Below are positions 36,029 through 45,260 of a stretch of 64,000 bases of DNA, one piece after another (position 1 is the first letter of the stretch; each line of letters opens with the position of its first letter). The notes under the pieces are model-generated. The model saw nothing but the letters and a program-made list of their open reading frames with translations. It did no database searches and was not told the origin of the DNA. A program made the translations under genes and the position numbers. Source of the stretch: Allorhizobium sonneratiae (GTDB lineage Bacteria; Pseudomonadota; Alphaproteobacteria; Rhizobiales; Rhizobiaceae); NCBI RefSeq assembly GCF_023700755.1, contig NZ_JAMKOJ010000002.1, positions 312,329 to 376,328 on the forward strand, in the 5' to 3' direction.

Positions 36029-36868
36029 TCGCTGCAACTCCGGCCACAGCCCGTGAAAATGATGCAGCGGGCCGTGGCCATGACCGACGGAGAGCCGATC
36101 AGCGGCGGCAATCGCGCCGCTGATCCAGGTTTTCGCTATCCTGACGGCACGCTCAAGTGTCTCCCCCTTGGCCAGTTCGGCAGCGATGGCACTGGAGAGC
36201 GAACACCCTGTGCCATGGGTGTTTGCGGTTGGATACCGCCGCCCTTCCAGCCAGAGCCTGTTATCCTCCCACAGCAACAGGTCGGGGGCTTCCGCGTCCG
36301 GCAGATGGCCGCCCTTCAACAGAACAGCCTTCACACCAAAGCCCAGAAGCGCCTTTGCCTGCGCTTCCATGGCGGCGCGGCTTACGGCCTCTGTCACACC
36401 AAGAAGCGCTGCCGCCTCGGGCAGGTTGGGAGTGATCACGTGCGCCAGCGGAAAGATATGCTCGATCAGCGCCTTGACCGTCTGCTGGCCGGCAAGCGAT
36501 GCGCCGCCTTTGGCGACCATCACCGTATCCAATACGATGGGCAGGGTCTGCCGCCGCAAGAGCCCCCCCACGGTTTCGGCCGTGGCTGCTGATCCGATCA
36601 TGCCGATTTTCACCGCATCGACGCGGATATCGGCAAAAACAGCCTCGATCTGCTGACGCACCAGATCAGGCTCGATCAGACGGACGGCGCTGACGCCTTG
36701 CGTGTTCTGTACCGTCAACGCCGTAATCGCTGCCATGCCATAGGTATGCCGTGCAGCAAAACTCTTGAGATCAGCCTGAATCCCGGCACCGCCCGACGGG
36801 TCGGAGCCTGCAACCGATAAAACATTGGCAATAGCGGCACGAGCCGTTATGCTGACCGTCTCAGTCAT
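36026..36868 (-). CDS. thiD: Hydroxymethylpyrimidine / phosphomethylpyrimidine kinase
   Basis: ThiD phosphorylates HMP and HMP-phosphate in thiamine synthesis and salvage. Ribokinase-like signatures: VLSVAGSDPSGGAGIQADLKS at the start (substrate and glycine-rich motif), DPVMVAKGG-like segment (LDTVMVAKGGASL) and NTHGTGCSLSSAIAAEL with the catalytic region near the end. 280 residues. No TPP riboswitch was recognised upstream. The stop codon lies in a repeat element. Confidence 0.93.
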   Translation of the reverse strand: MTETVSITARAAIANVLSVAGSDPSGGAGIQADLKSFAARHTYGMAAITALTVQNTQGVSAVRLIEPDLVRQQIEAVFADIRVDAVKIGMIGSAATAETVGGLLRRQTLPIVLDTVMVAKGGASLAGQQTVKALIEHIFPLAHVITPNLPEAAALLGVTEAVSRAAMEAQAKALLGFGVKAVLLKGGHLPDAEAPDLLLWEDNRLWLEGRRYPTANTHGTGCSLSSAIAAELAKGETLERAVRIAKTWISGAIAAADRLSVGHGHGPLHHFHGLWPELQR

Positions 36869-37002
36869 GACCTTTTCCCTCTGCCTCGTTTTTGATGGCT
36901 TACCTTCTTCTGGTCATGCAAAACCGGAAATGCGGAACTTTTGCTGCATTTGCTCATTTTGCCCATGATAGCAATCATGAACAAGACGGAGTTCAATACG
37001 GC

Positions 37003-37755
37003 ATGACATCTTCTATCGATAACGGGCTGCCAGAGATCGATGTTTCCCGTCACGCCCTGTTTCTCGATATTGACGGCACGCTGATCGATCTTGCCGAGAC
37101 ACCGGAAGCGATCATCGTGCCCGACGGCCTGCCGGATATGCTCGCGGCCCTGTCGCAACGTCTGGATGGCGCGCTGGCGCTGGTGACAGGCCGCGCGCTC
37201 GATTACGCCGATACACTGTTTGCCCCACATCGCTTTCCGCTGGCCGGCCTGCATGGAACCGAACGGCGCGGCGGCGACGGGGTCATCACCCGGCACGACC
37301 CGAGTACGTCCTTTCTGGCGGTGAAGGAAGACCTGCCAAAGCTTTCGCAAGCCTATCCCGGTGTGCTGGTGGAAGACAAAGGGGCGGCGATTGCTGTGCA
37401 TTTTCGCCAGGCCCCCGATTGCGCCGGAGTTCTCGAAACGGCCATGCGTGATGCGCTGGCGGCGGCAGGCCCCGGTTACGCTCTGCAACGGGGCAAGATG
37501 GTGATGGAAATTCGCCCGGACAGCGCCGACAAGGGACGGGCGGTGGCCGCCTTTCTCGATGAAACCCCGTTTAAGGGCCGTATTCCGATAACATTTGGCG
37601 ATGATGTCACCGACGAAGCCATGTTTGAACTTGCCAATGACCGAGACGGGTTTTCAGTCAAAATTGGCGGCAATGGCGAGCCGACATTTGCCAGATATGG
37701 TCTGAAACGTCCCACAGACATGCGGGCTTTCATCCGCAGGATCGCAGAATCATGA
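37003..37755 (+). CDS. otsB: Trehalose-6-phosphate phosphatase
   Basis: A HAD-superfamily phosphatase that converts trehalose-6-phosphate to trehalose, an osmoprotectant. Motif I ALFLDIDGTLIDL has both catalytic Asp residues; motif II VTGRA and motif IV ITFGDDVTDEAMFEL are clear. 250 residues from the ATG at 37003 (MTSSIDNG); the frame is open upstream but without similarity. It precedes otsA, with a strong hairpin in the gap. Confidence 0.93.
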   Translation: MTSSIDNGLPEIDVSRHALFLDIDGTLIDLAETPEAIIVPDGLPDMLAALSQRLDGALALVTGRALDYADTLFAPHRFPLAGLHGTERRGGDGVITRHDPSTSFLAVKEDLPKLSQAYPGVLVEDKGAAIAVHFRQAPDCAGVLETAMRDALAAAGPGYALQRGKMVMEIRPDSADKGRAVAAFLDETPFKGRIPITFGDDVTDEAMFELANDRDGFSVKIGGNGEPTFARYGLKRPTDMRAFIRRIAES

Positions 37756-37801
37756 CGCGGGATTTGAGAAAACCATCTTTCTCCCTGCCGAGACCATAGC
37801 G

Positions 37802-37835
37802 GCAGGCATTCCTCGGTTCACCGAGGAATGCCTGC
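37802..37835. terminator. Strong perfect hairpin between otsB and otsA
   Basis: Perfect 15-bp stem, arms 37802-37816 (GCAGGCATTCCTCGG) and 37821-37835, with a TTCA loop. It is not followed by a T-run, so it could be an mRNA-stability element, an attenuator or a terminator needing a factor. It sits 37 bp before the otsA start. Confidence 0.65.
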
Positions 37836-37872
37836 TTGAAGCGTTTATAACGGATCATGAAAGGGGATATCC

Positions 37873-39297
37873 ATGAGCCGACTTGTCGTCGTTTCCAACC
37901 GGGTTCCGGTTCCAGACACCTCGAAAAAAGCACCCGCAGGCGGGCTTGCCGTGGCGCTGAAAGCCGCGCTCGACGAGCGCGGTGGCATCTGGATGGGCTG
38001 GTCCGGCCAGTCGAGCGGCGAAGACGAGCCGGGCGAGTTGAAGATCAACGAGGATGGCAAGATCACCTATGCGCTGACCGATCTGACCGATCGTGACGTC
38101 GATGAATATTACCACGGCTTCGCCAACAGAGTGCTCTGGCCGATCTGCCATTACCGGCTCGATCTTGCTGATTACGGCCGCAAGGAAATGACCGGTTATT
38201 TCCGGGTGAACCGCTTCTTCGCCAGCCGTCTTCAGCCGCTTCTCAAACCGGATGACATCATCTGGGTGCATGATTATCACCTCATTCCGCTTGCCTCCGA
38301 GCTGAGACGCATGGGAGTGAAGAACCGCATCGGCTTTTTCCTGCATATCCCCCTGCCGCCTGCCGATGTGCTGTTTGCCATGCCGGTTCACGAGGAGATC
38401 CTCAGAAACCTGGCTGAATACGATCTGGTCGGTTTCCAGACAGACCATGATCTGGCCAATTTTGCCGGTGCGCTGGTGCGTGAGGGGCTGGGCGAAAAAC
38501 TGGACGACAACACGCTTTCCTCCTTCGGTCGGCAATTCCGGGCCGGACACTATCCCATCGGCATCGAGACCGCCGCTTTTGCCGCCTATGCCCGTCGTGC
38601 CGTTCAGAATGCCCTGGTGAGAAAGGCAGCCGAGAGCCTTGAAGGCCGGGAGCTGATCATCGGCGTCGACCGGCTGGATTATTCCAAAGGCATCACCCAG
38701 CGCCTCGATGCCTATGAACAATTCATCAACGCCAATCCCCATCGTCAGGGCAATGTGTCCTATCTGCAGGTGACGCCGAAATCCCGCTCGGACGTGCCGG
38801 AATATGAGGCCATGCAGCGCATGGTGGCTGAACAGGCGGGCCGGGTCAACGGAGCGCTCGGAACCGTGGACTGGGTGCCGATCCGCTATATCAACCGTTC
38901 GGTGGCGCGTCCGGTTCTGGCCGGACTTTACCGTATCGCACGGGTCGGCCTCGTAACACCGCTGCGTGACGGGATGAATCTGGTTGCAAAAGAATATGTT
39001 GCCGCCCAGAACCCCGAAGATCCGGGCGTGCTTATTCTCTCACGCTTTGCCGGTGCGGCGCGCGAACTGACCGGCGCGCTGCTGGTCAATCCCTATGATG
39101 TGGAAGGCACGGCGCAGGCCATCGAACAGGCCCTTGCCATGCCGCTGGAAGAGCGGCGCAACCGCTGGCGGCAGATGATGGATTATCTGCTGGTCAACGA
39201 TGTCATGCACTGGTGCGAGGATTTTCTCGACGATCTGATCAATCTATCGCCGGGGCACCCTCATTCGACCGGGGTGACACACGAACCAATCCAATAA
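37873..39297 (+). CDS. otsA: Trehalose-6-phosphate synthase
   Basis: A GT20 glycosyltransferase making trehalose-6-phosphate from UDP-glucose and glucose-6-phosphate. Recognised by LVVVSNRVPVP, the GGLAVALK loop, VHDYHLIPLASELR, GVDRLDYSKGITQRLDAYEQF and PLRDGMNLVAKEYVAAQ. 474 residues is normal. AAAGGGGATATCC precedes the ATG. Works with OtsB in osmotic and desiccation tolerance. Confidence 0.96.
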   Translation: MSRLVVVSNRVPVPDTSKKAPAGGLAVALKAALDERGGIWMGWSGQSSGEDEPGELKINEDGKITYALTDLTDRDVDEYYHGFANRVLWPICHYRLDLADYGRKEMTGYFRVNRFFASRLQPLLKPDDIIWVHDYHLIPLASELRRMGVKNRIGFFLHIPLPPADVLFAMPVHEEILRNLAEYDLVGFQTDHDLANFAGALVREGLGEKLDDNTLSSFGRQFRAGHYPIGIETAAFAAYARRAVQNALVRKAAESLEGRELIIGVDRLDYSKGITQRLDAYEQFINANPHRQGNVSYLQVTPKSRSDVPEYEAMQRMVAEQAGRVNGALGTVDWVPIRYINRSVARPVLAGLYRIARVGLVTPLRDGMNLVAKEYVAAQNPEDPGVLILSRFAGAARELTGALLVNPYDVEGTAQAIEQALAMPLEERRNRWRQMMDYLLVNDVMHWCEDFLDDLINLSPGHPHSTGVTHEPIQ

Positions 39298-39332
39298 GAA
39301 TACCCGGACAGAAAGCATCGGAAAAGCACGCA

Positions 39333-39360
39333 AGGGCGAGCAGATGTCTCTCCTCGCCCT
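39333..39360. terminator. Possible terminator hairpin between otsA and prfC
   Basis: AGGGCGAG (39333-39340) pairs with CTCGCCCT (39353-39360) across a 12-base loop in the gap between convergent genes. There is no T-run on either side, so support is modest. Confidence 0.45.
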
Positions 39361-39376
39361 GGTTATCTCAGGAATA

Positions 39377-40960
39377 TCACGCTGCTTTGGCGACGTGATA
39401 TTCCTTGATGGCCACCATCTTGATTGCCGGATAGCGTTCCGCCTCATAACGAAGCGAAAAAGCATCCTGCGCCATGAAGACAGGATCGCCGTCGAGATCG
39501 CGGCAGAGATTGCCACGCTGGACGGTGACGAATTTCTCCAGATCCTCCGGCTTGTCGGCGGAAATCCAGCGGCAGACAGAAAAGCGCGACATTTCAAACG
39601 AGACCGGCAGGCCATATTCAGCCGACAACCGCTCCTTCAACACATCGAGCTGCAGCGCGCCAACGACGCCGACAATGGCGGGCGAGCCGTCTTCCGGCTG
39701 GAAAAGCTGGACGACGCCCTCTTCGGCCATCTGCTGCAGGGCTTCTTTCAGCTTTTTTGCTTTCATCGCATCTTCAAGCCGAACGCGGCGGAGAATTTCC
39801 GGCGAGAAATTCGGCACGCCCTGAAACACCAGCGCCTCGCCTTCCGTCAGCGTGTCACCAATGCGCAAGGTGCCGTGATTGGGAATGCCGACGACATCGC
39901 CAGCAAAGGCGGTATCGGCAAGCTGGCGTTGCGAGGCAAAGAAGAATTGCGGCGCTGTCAAGCCCATCTGCTTGCCGGTGCGGGCAAGGCGCACCTTCAT
40001 GCCGCGCTCCAGCTTGCCGGAGCAGATGCGGGCAAAGGCGATGCGGTCGCGGTGATTGGGGTCCATATTCGCCTGGATCTTGAAGACGAAGGCGGTCATC
40101 TTTTCTTCCGCCGCATGAACCTTACGGCTATCGGCCACCTGATCGCGTGGCGGCGGCGCAAAGGCGCCAAGCGCATTGATCAGATCGCGCACACCGAAAT
40201 TTCTCAGCGCCGAGCCGAAAAATACCGGTGTCAGATGGCCTTCGAGAAAGGCCTGCCGGTCGAAGGGGCGGCAGGCTTCACGCGCCAGTTCCAGCTCGTC
40301 GATAAAGGCGGCGCGCTCGTTTTCCGGCAGATGATCGGCCACGCTTTGCGGTCCGTTGACCGGCAGGCCTTCCACCTGGGTATCGCTGCCACGAAACGTG
40401 TTCTCAGCCAGATTGTAGGAGCCGCAGAAGGTCTTGGAACGACCGACCGGCCAGGTAATAGGGGCTGTGTCGAGCGCCAGCTTTTCCTCGACCTCGTCGA
40501 GGATCTCGAAAATATCCCGGCTTTCGCGGTCCATCTTGTTGACGAAGGTGATGATCGGAATGTCGCGCATGCGGCAGACTTCAAACAGCTTCAGCGTGCG
40601 CGGCTCGATGCCCTTGGCGGCGTCGATGACCATGACGGCGGCATCGACGGCGGTCAGCGTGCGATAGGTGTCGTCGGCGAAATCCTCGTGACCGGGCGTG
40701 TCGAGAATATTGAAGACCTTGTCGTCATATTCGAAGGTCATCACCGAGGTGACGACGGAAATGCCGCGTTCACGCTCGATCTTCATCCAGTCGGACCGCG
40801 TCTGGATGCGGTCCTTTTTCGCCTTGACCTCACCGGCCAGCTGAATGGCGCCGCCGAACAGCAGCAGTTTTTCCGTCAGCGTGGTTTTACCGGCATCCGG
40901 GTGAGCGATAATAGCAAAGGTGCGGCGGCGGGAGACCGCCTCTGCGAGCGTTTCGGCCAT
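39377..40960 (-). CDS. prfC: Peptide chain release factor 3
   Basis: RF3 is the translational GTPase that recycles RF1/RF2 after peptide release. The G domain motifs are complete: AHPDAGKTTLTEKLL, RGISVVTSVMTF, DTPGHEDFADDTYR and NKMD. Domain II and the RF3 C-terminal domain (IVGVVGALQLDVLKERL) follow. 527 residues from the ATG at 40960 (MAETLAEAVSRR), which has only a weak AGGA upstream. Confidence 0.96.
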   Translation of the reverse strand: MAETLAEAVSRRRTFAIIAHPDAGKTTLTEKLLLFGGAIQLAGEVKAKKDRIQTRSDWMKIERERGISVVTSVMTFEYDDKVFNILDTPGHEDFADDTYRTLTAVDAAVMVIDAAKGIEPRTLKLFEVCRMRDIPIITFVNKMDRESRDIFEILDEVEEKLALDTAPITWPVGRSKTFCGSYNLAENTFRGSDTQVEGLPVNGPQSVADHLPENERAAFIDELELAREACRPFDRQAFLEGHLTPVFFGSALRNFGVRDLINALGAFAPPPRDQVADSRKVHAAEEKMTAFVFKIQANMDPNHRDRIAFARICSGKLERGMKVRLARTGKQMGLTAPQFFFASQRQLADTAFAGDVVGIPNHGTLRIGDTLTEGEALVFQGVPNFSPEILRRVRLEDAMKAKKLKEALQQMAEEGVVQLFQPEDGSPAIVGVVGALQLDVLKERLSAEYGLPVSFEMSRFSVCRWISADKPEDLEKFVTVQRGNLCRDLDGDPVFMAQDAFSLRYEAERYPAIKMVAIKEYHVAKAA

Positions 40961-41049
40961 GATGTAAATCCTGTGAATTGCCGGTCTCATAGCGGCTTAC
41001 GGGCAAAAGTGCAATTGACCCGCACGGATCAGGCCCGGATGATGGACCC

Positions 41050-41526
41050 ATGACCCTGATGCAAAACCAGATGCGGCCGCAGCTTGGCCTTCTTCGTCTC
41101 CCCCATGCCGAGGGGCTGGACCTGCCATCCTATGAAACCGCGGGCGCTGCCGGCATGGATCTGCGCGCCGCCGTTGGCGCGGATGATCCGCTCACGCTCA
41201 AACCCGGTCAGCGGGCGCTGGTGCCGACCGGGCTGATCATGGAAATCCCTGAGGGCTTTGAAGCGCAGATCCGTCCGCGCTCCGGCCTTGCCTTCAAGCA
41301 CGGCATCACCTGCCTCAATACGCCCGGCACCATCGACAGCGATTATCGCGGTGAGGTGAAGGTGCTGCTGATCAATCTGGGCGAGGCGGATTTCACCATC
41401 ACCCGCGCCATGCGCATCGCCCAGATGGTGATTGCCCCGGTGACGCAGGTCAGCCTTGTCGAGATCACGCAATTGAGCGAAACCTTGCGCGGTGCGGGCG
41501 GCTTCGGCTCGACCGGCACGGCTTGA
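41050..41526 (+). CDS. dut: Deoxyuridine 5'-triphosphate nucleotidohydrolase (dUTPase)
   Basis: Converts dUTP to dUMP, keeping uracil out of DNA and feeding thymidylate synthesis. All five trimeric dUTPase motifs are visible: [40 protein letters not shown] and the C-terminal GAGGFGSTG. 158 residues. Divergent from prfC. Its TGA overlaps the ATG of the next gene. Confidence 0.97.
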   Translation: MTLMQNQMRPQLGLLRLPHAEGLDLPSYETAGAAGMDLRAAVGADDPLTLKPGQRALVPTGLIMEIPEGFEAQIRPRSGLAFKHGITCLNTPGTIDSDYRGEVKVLLINLGEADFTITRAMRIAQMVIAPVTQVSLVEITQLSETLRGAGGFGSTGTA

Positions 41527-42410
41527 TGATGAAGCAAGACCTGATTTTTCGGCAGGATTATTTTGCCGATCCTGCTGCTTTTCATGCACTTGTCGATCTG
41601 CTTCGGGATATTTTCGGCATCGATATTGGTTTACTCCGTCAGTTTGGCGGCCCCGATCCAACGTCAATGCCGTTTGGATATTTCGATGCGTCCGGCCAGT
41701 TGATCGGCAATTTTACCGCTTTTTCCATGCCCTTGATAGTCAATGGCCGGATCGTTAACGCTGCCGGCTATCAATCCGGTGCAGTGCGCCCCGACTATCG
41801 CGGTCGCGGGCTCTATCGTGAATTGATGCTCAAGGCTTTCGAATGGGCTGAACAATCAGGGTTTGAAGCGGGAATTCTGCTCACGGACAAACCCGACCTT
41901 TACAGGCGCTACGGCTTTGTTGCTGTTCAGCAGCACCGATTCAAAGGTGATATTCCAAGAACGAAAGGCGTAGTGGCCAGTCGGGCGATCAACCTGAGCA
42001 ACAAGGATGATGTTATCGTTTTGCAATGGTTGCTCGCCAACCGCAAGCCGGTATCGAACCGGTTCTCCGTTCTCAGGCAGACGGAACTTTTTCTGCTCAA
42101 TTGCTGTTTCGATCCGTCCGTTACCATAAGTCTGATTGAAAATATGCAAGCTGTGATCGCTTGGAAAGCACAAGACAATGGCAGGCTTCAGATTCTTGAT
42201 ATTGTCGCCACAGCCATTCCCGATATGGCCACCCTTGTGCAGGCGATCATGCCGCAATGCCGTCAGATTGAAACCTGTTTCCCGCCTGACGCATTGGACT
42301 GGAAAGCTGAACCTTTTCCCTATAAGGGACATTGCGTTCTCATGGTTTCAGGCAGCCTTCAAGGTACTCTGAGCGGCGATATCAGTCTATCTCCCATGGC
42401 TGAGTTTTAG
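41526..42410 (+). CDS. GNAT-family N-acetyltransferase
   Basis: An acetyl-CoA-dependent acetyltransferase. The CoA-binding motif A is at about 84-98 (VRPDYRGRGLYRELM), followed by GFEAGILLTDKPDLYRRYGFV, which resembles the Eis-like/predicted acetyltransferase group. The second half (about 150-294) is less conserved and may bind substrate. 294 residues from ATG 41526, which overlaps the dut stop (TGATG), so translation is coupled. The substrate is unknown. Confidence 0.82.
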   Translation: MMKQDLIFRQDYFADPAAFHALVDLLRDIFGIDIGLLRQFGGPDPTSMPFGYFDASGQLIGNFTAFSMPLIVNGRIVNAAGYQSGAVRPDYRGRGLYRELMLKAFEWAEQSGFEAGILLTDKPDLYRRYGFVAVQQHRFKGDIPRTKGVVASRAINLSNKDDVIVLQWLLANRKPVSNRFSVLRQTELFLLNCCFDPSVTISLIENMQAVIAWKAQDNGRLQILDIVATAIPDMATLVQAIMPQCRQIETCFPPDALDWKAEPFPYKGHCVLMVSGSLQGTLSGDISLSPMAEF

Positions 42411-42540
42411 ACACTTTTAATCTGCTGCATAATTTTCTCCTTAAATCTCACCCGATTTAAGGAATGATGCAGTAGAGCTTGGCTTCAGGAAAAGTGGAAC
42501 CGGTTTTCGCTCCGGATATGCGTTAAAATAAAGATGAGAA
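42411..42540. repeat. Composite RIME-like repeat, copy 3
   Basis: Begins right after the GNAT stop codon. ACACTTTTAATCTGCTGCAT leads into a hairpin (42422-42475) with core CCTTAAATC / GATTTAAGG and outer CTGCAT / ATGCAG. It is followed by GGAAAAGTGGAACCGGTTTTCGC-like sequence and CGTTAAAATAAAG, a version of the module at 9909 and 46380. Lies between convergent genes. Confidence 0.8.
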
Positions 42541-42593
42541 CATATTCGCATGTAATGCAGAAGATAGTGCAATGCGGATGACATCTGGTGACG

Positions 42594-43514
42594 TCAGTTC
42601 TTCTGCCCCTTATCCGTCCATGATGGCGGCGCTCCAACGACATTGCCGATGAAACCGCTGATGCCGGAGGCGCGACCATAGGCATCGCAGGCGGCATTTT
42701 TTGGCGCACCGCCGAGTTTTGACTGAACCTTCTGCCATGAGGGCAGTGTCAGATCGACAGCGGGGCTTTTCCGCCCCTTCATGAGCAGATCGGCAAAATC
42801 ACCGGCAAAGCTGCCAGCCAGCGCGTAAGCATCCCCCACGTCAGAAATCCGCGGACTGTTCGTCACCGAATTTGCCCCGCGCGACCAGATTATAGCTGCC
42901 CGCTGGACGCCAGAGCCGTCTATCGCCTCCGCTTCAACGGCAAGCCCGCCAAGACCGATCGGCAGCCGCGGCACACCGACCGGCAGAACTGCCGAGGTGC
43001 CGAGCGTTGCCACCTTCGACACCCCGGCCGCAACCTTGCCGGTCGGCACCACGTCGGTGATCATTGACCGCACGGTGAGATCGGCATGGCCCCCTGGCAT
43101 CACCACCTGATATTGATCGCTAAGATCGATGCACAGCGCACGATCGAGCGCATTGGACAGCAGCATCGCATTTCTTGGCTCCTTGACGGCTTGCGACGCG
43201 CGCGGCGACAGTTTCGCCGGCTCAATGGCGATTGTCCGTACTTTTTCCAGCGCTGGACCATCGACAAACAGACGCTGTTTTTCATACCGGCCTTCTGTAG
43301 GGCCAAGATGGCTGTATGACGTCAAAAAACCCGATTGCGTCAAAGGCACGGAACTGCATCCGGCAACGACACCTCCCAGAAGCAATAGAGAGAGGCTGCG
43401 ACCGGAAAAAACAGCTTTTACCTGCCCGCGAAAACTTTGACGGCAGGAACCAGAAAATCCACCCATTCGAACAGGCCCTTTTGTCTGCGACATATGCGCT
43501 GAGGCGGCAGACAT
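42594..43514 (-). CDS. Putative outer-membrane lipoprotein (DUF3313-like)
   Basis: A lipoprotein signal is clear: hydrophobic SLLLLGGVVAGCSS with a lipobox Cys. The mature part (about 230 residues) resembles the DUF3313 family (QSGFLTSYSHLGPTEG at its start, AIEPAKLSP, RAALCIDL-like core LDRALCIDLSDQYQVV). Function unknown. The open frame extends to 43739, but the extra N-terminus looks non-coding; 43514 (MSAASAHM) and 43466 (MGGFSGSC) are both possible starts. Confidence 0.72.
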   Translation of the reverse strand: MSAASAHMSQTKGPVRMGGFSGSCRQSFRGQVKAVFSGRSLSLLLLGGVVAGCSSVPLTQSGFLTSYSHLGPTEGRYEKQRLFVDGPALEKVRTIAIEPAKLSPRASQAVKEPRNAMLLSNALDRALCIDLSDQYQVVMPGGHADLTVRSMITDVVPTGKVAAGVSKVATLGTSAVLPVGVPRLPIGLGGLAVEAEAIDGSGVQRAAIIWSRGANSVTNSPRISDVGDAYALAGSFAGDFADLLMKGRKSPAVDLTLPSWQKVQSKLGGAPKNAACDAYGRASGISGFIGNVVGAPPSWTDKGQKN

Positions 43515-43667
43515 GGCACTGTCACCCGCACATTCCTGACCATTCTTGCCCCAATGGGATCGCATCCTGAGGAATTGAAAACGACCGCCCCAAAGATGAT
43601 TATTGATCATAATCACCCATGTCGGAAGCATTGAGGCTTTTTCACGGCAAAATGAACAAAAACAAAA

Positions 43668-43694
43668 AACGTCACTTTTGTTGTGAGTGACGTT
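43668..43694 (-). terminator. Rho-independent terminator downstream of the first LysE gene
   Basis: Perfect 9-bp stem AACGTCACT / AGTGACGTT with a 9-base loop; on the minus strand it runs into TTTTTTGTTTTTG. It lies 58 bp after the stop at 43752 and so closes that gene. Confidence 0.88.
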
Positions 43695-43751
43695 GCCGCC
43701 CAGACAGAAAGGTGTGCGGAGGTCTGTAATCAGAGGCAATCGAGACCGGCA

Positions 43752-44384
43752 TCACCGCTGCGCCGTCATCACCATTTTCACTGCAAGACCGGCCAGCACA
43801 GTGCCCATGAACCAGCGCTGCACCACCATCCAGAAGGGGCGACCTGCCAGAAACAGCGCGATCGATCCTGCGCAAAGAGCGATCAAGCCGTTAACGGTGA
43901 CGCTGATGGCGATCTGTGTCAAACCGAGCAGGACGGATTGCAACAGAACACTGCCTCGTGCCGGATCGATGAACTGCGGCAGGAGCGACAGATAGAGAAC
44001 AGCGACCTTGGGATTGAGCAGGCTGGTCATCAGCCCCATCATCAACAGACGGCGCGGGCTGTCCTTCGGCAGGTCGCGCACCTGAAAGGGAGAGCGTCCA
44101 CCCGGCTTCACCGCCTGCCAGGCCATATAGATCAGATAGGCGGCCCCGGCCAGTTTCAGCGCGTCATAGGCAAAGGGAATGGCCAGCAGCAGCACCGTAA
44201 TTCCCAGCGCCGACATCAGCATATAGACCAGAAAGCCCATGGCCACGCCGCACAAAGAAACCAGTCCGGCCAGCGGCCCCTGACAGATGGAGCGGGAAAT
44301 CAGATAAATCATGTTCGGACCAGGGGTCAGAACCATGCCGAAACAGATGAGCGCAAAGGCAAGAAGGGAAGCAGAGGACGGCAT
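43752..44384 (-). CDS. LysE/RhtB-family amino-acid exporter
   Basis: A 210-residue membrane protein with about six hydrophobic segments and the family motif GMVLTPGPNMIYLISRSI near the N-terminus, plus SLLNPKVAVLYLSLLPQFID. LysE/RhtB proteins export lysine, homoserine, threonine or related compounds; specificity is unknown. GGAG lies 7 bases before the ATG at 44384; the frame extends to 44435 without support. It is divergent from a second LysE-type gene 122 bp away. Confidence 0.9.
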   Translation of the reverse strand: MPSSASLLAFALICFGMVLTPGPNMIYLISRSICQGPLAGLVSLCGVAMGFLVYMLMSALGITVLLLAIPFAYDALKLAGAAYLIYMAWQAVKPGGRSPFQVRDLPKDSPRRLLMMGLMTSLLNPKVAVLYLSLLPQFIDPARGSVLLQSVLLGLTQIAISVTVNGLIALCAGSIALFLAGRPFWMVVQRWFMGTVLAGLAVKMVMTAQR

Positions 44385-44506
44385 GCATTTTCTCCAACAG
44401 ATGCATGCAACTATCACGTCTATGCATCTGCGCAAATGTATTTCATGACCATTGCAAGTTTGGCACCGGCGGTTTAGCTATCGGTGATAAACCGGAGATG
44501 TTGGCC

Positions 44507-45127
44507 ATGACTCTACCCCTGTTCCTTGCCTATTGCGGTGCGTTGTTCGTGGCCGCTGCCATTCCCGGTCCCGGCATGACGGCGATTGTGGCGCGGGCCT
44601 TGGGTTCCGGTTTTCGGCCCACCTTCTTCATGGGACTCGGCCTCATTCTCGGCGACCTCACCTATCTGACGGCGGTGATCATGGGCCTTGCCTGGCTTGC
44701 GCAGAGTTTTCCCGCACCCTTCCTCGTGATCAAATATGCAGGTACGCTTTATCTCGTATATATTGCCTGGAAATTGTGGACGGCAGGCCTCTTGCCGCAG
44801 GACATCGAGGCGAAAAAATCCACCGGAACGAGCTTTTCAGCCTTTCTCTCGGGCCTTCTGGTCACGCTCGGCAATCCAAAGACCATGCTGTTTTACGTGG
44901 CGCTGGCCCCGACCATCATTCCGCTGGAAACGATTGGGATGAGGGACTATGCGCTTCTGGTCGGCGGTACCTTCATCACACTGATGAGCGTCCTTCTGCC
45001 TTATATCCTCCTGGCCACACGGGCACGGGCGCTGCTGAAACGCCCTGATGCGCTCAAATGGCTGAACCGCAGCGCCGCCAGCATTCTGGCCGGGACGGCA
45101 GCATGGATTGCCACCCGCGCAGCATGA
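44507..45127 (+). CDS. LysE/RhtB-family amino-acid exporter (second copy)
   Basis: A second family member (206 residues) with FVAAAIPGPGMTAIVARAL and VTLGNPKTMLFYVALAPTI. It is clearly diverged from its divergent neighbour, so the pair is not a recent duplication. The ATG at 44507 (MTLPLFLAYCG) has GGAG at 9 bases; an earlier in-frame ATG at 44498 lacks spacing. The substrate is unknown. Confidence 0.9.
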   Translation: MTLPLFLAYCGALFVAAAIPGPGMTAIVARALGSGFRPTFFMGLGLILGDLTYLTAVIMGLAWLAQSFPAPFLVIKYAGTLYLVYIAWKLWTAGLLPQDIEAKKSTGTSFSAFLSGLLVTLGNPKTMLFYVALAPTIIPLETIGMRDYALLVGGTFITLMSVLLPYILLATRARALLKRPDALKWLNRSAASILAGTAAWIATRAA

Positions 45128-45141
45128 AACAAATATTTGCG

Positions 45142-45166
45142 AAAACCGGCTTTTCCGTCGGTTTTT
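45142..45166 (+). terminator. Terminator after the second LysE gene
   Basis: AAAACCG (45142-45148) pairs with CGGTTTT (45159-45165) and is followed by more Ts. It lies 14 bp after the stop, in front of cysK. Confidence 0.65.
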
Positions 45167-45260
45167 TCTTCGTTTGCGCCTGCTGGTGGTGAAAGGGTTC
45201 TGGTTTTGCCTACGGCTTCGCCTTATCTTCTAAGTCTATCTGGCTTGAGGGAGAGACATC

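Noticed and set aside
36869..37002. TPP riboswitch before thiD
   Set aside because: Neither the THI-box core nor a matching fold is visible; the 134-bp gap is shared with the divergent otsB gene.
43515..43739. N-terminal extension of the DUF3313-like lipoprotein
   Set aside because: It would put about 75 residues before the lipoprotein signal and overlaps the terminator of the next gene, so a start near 43514 or 43466 is preferred.
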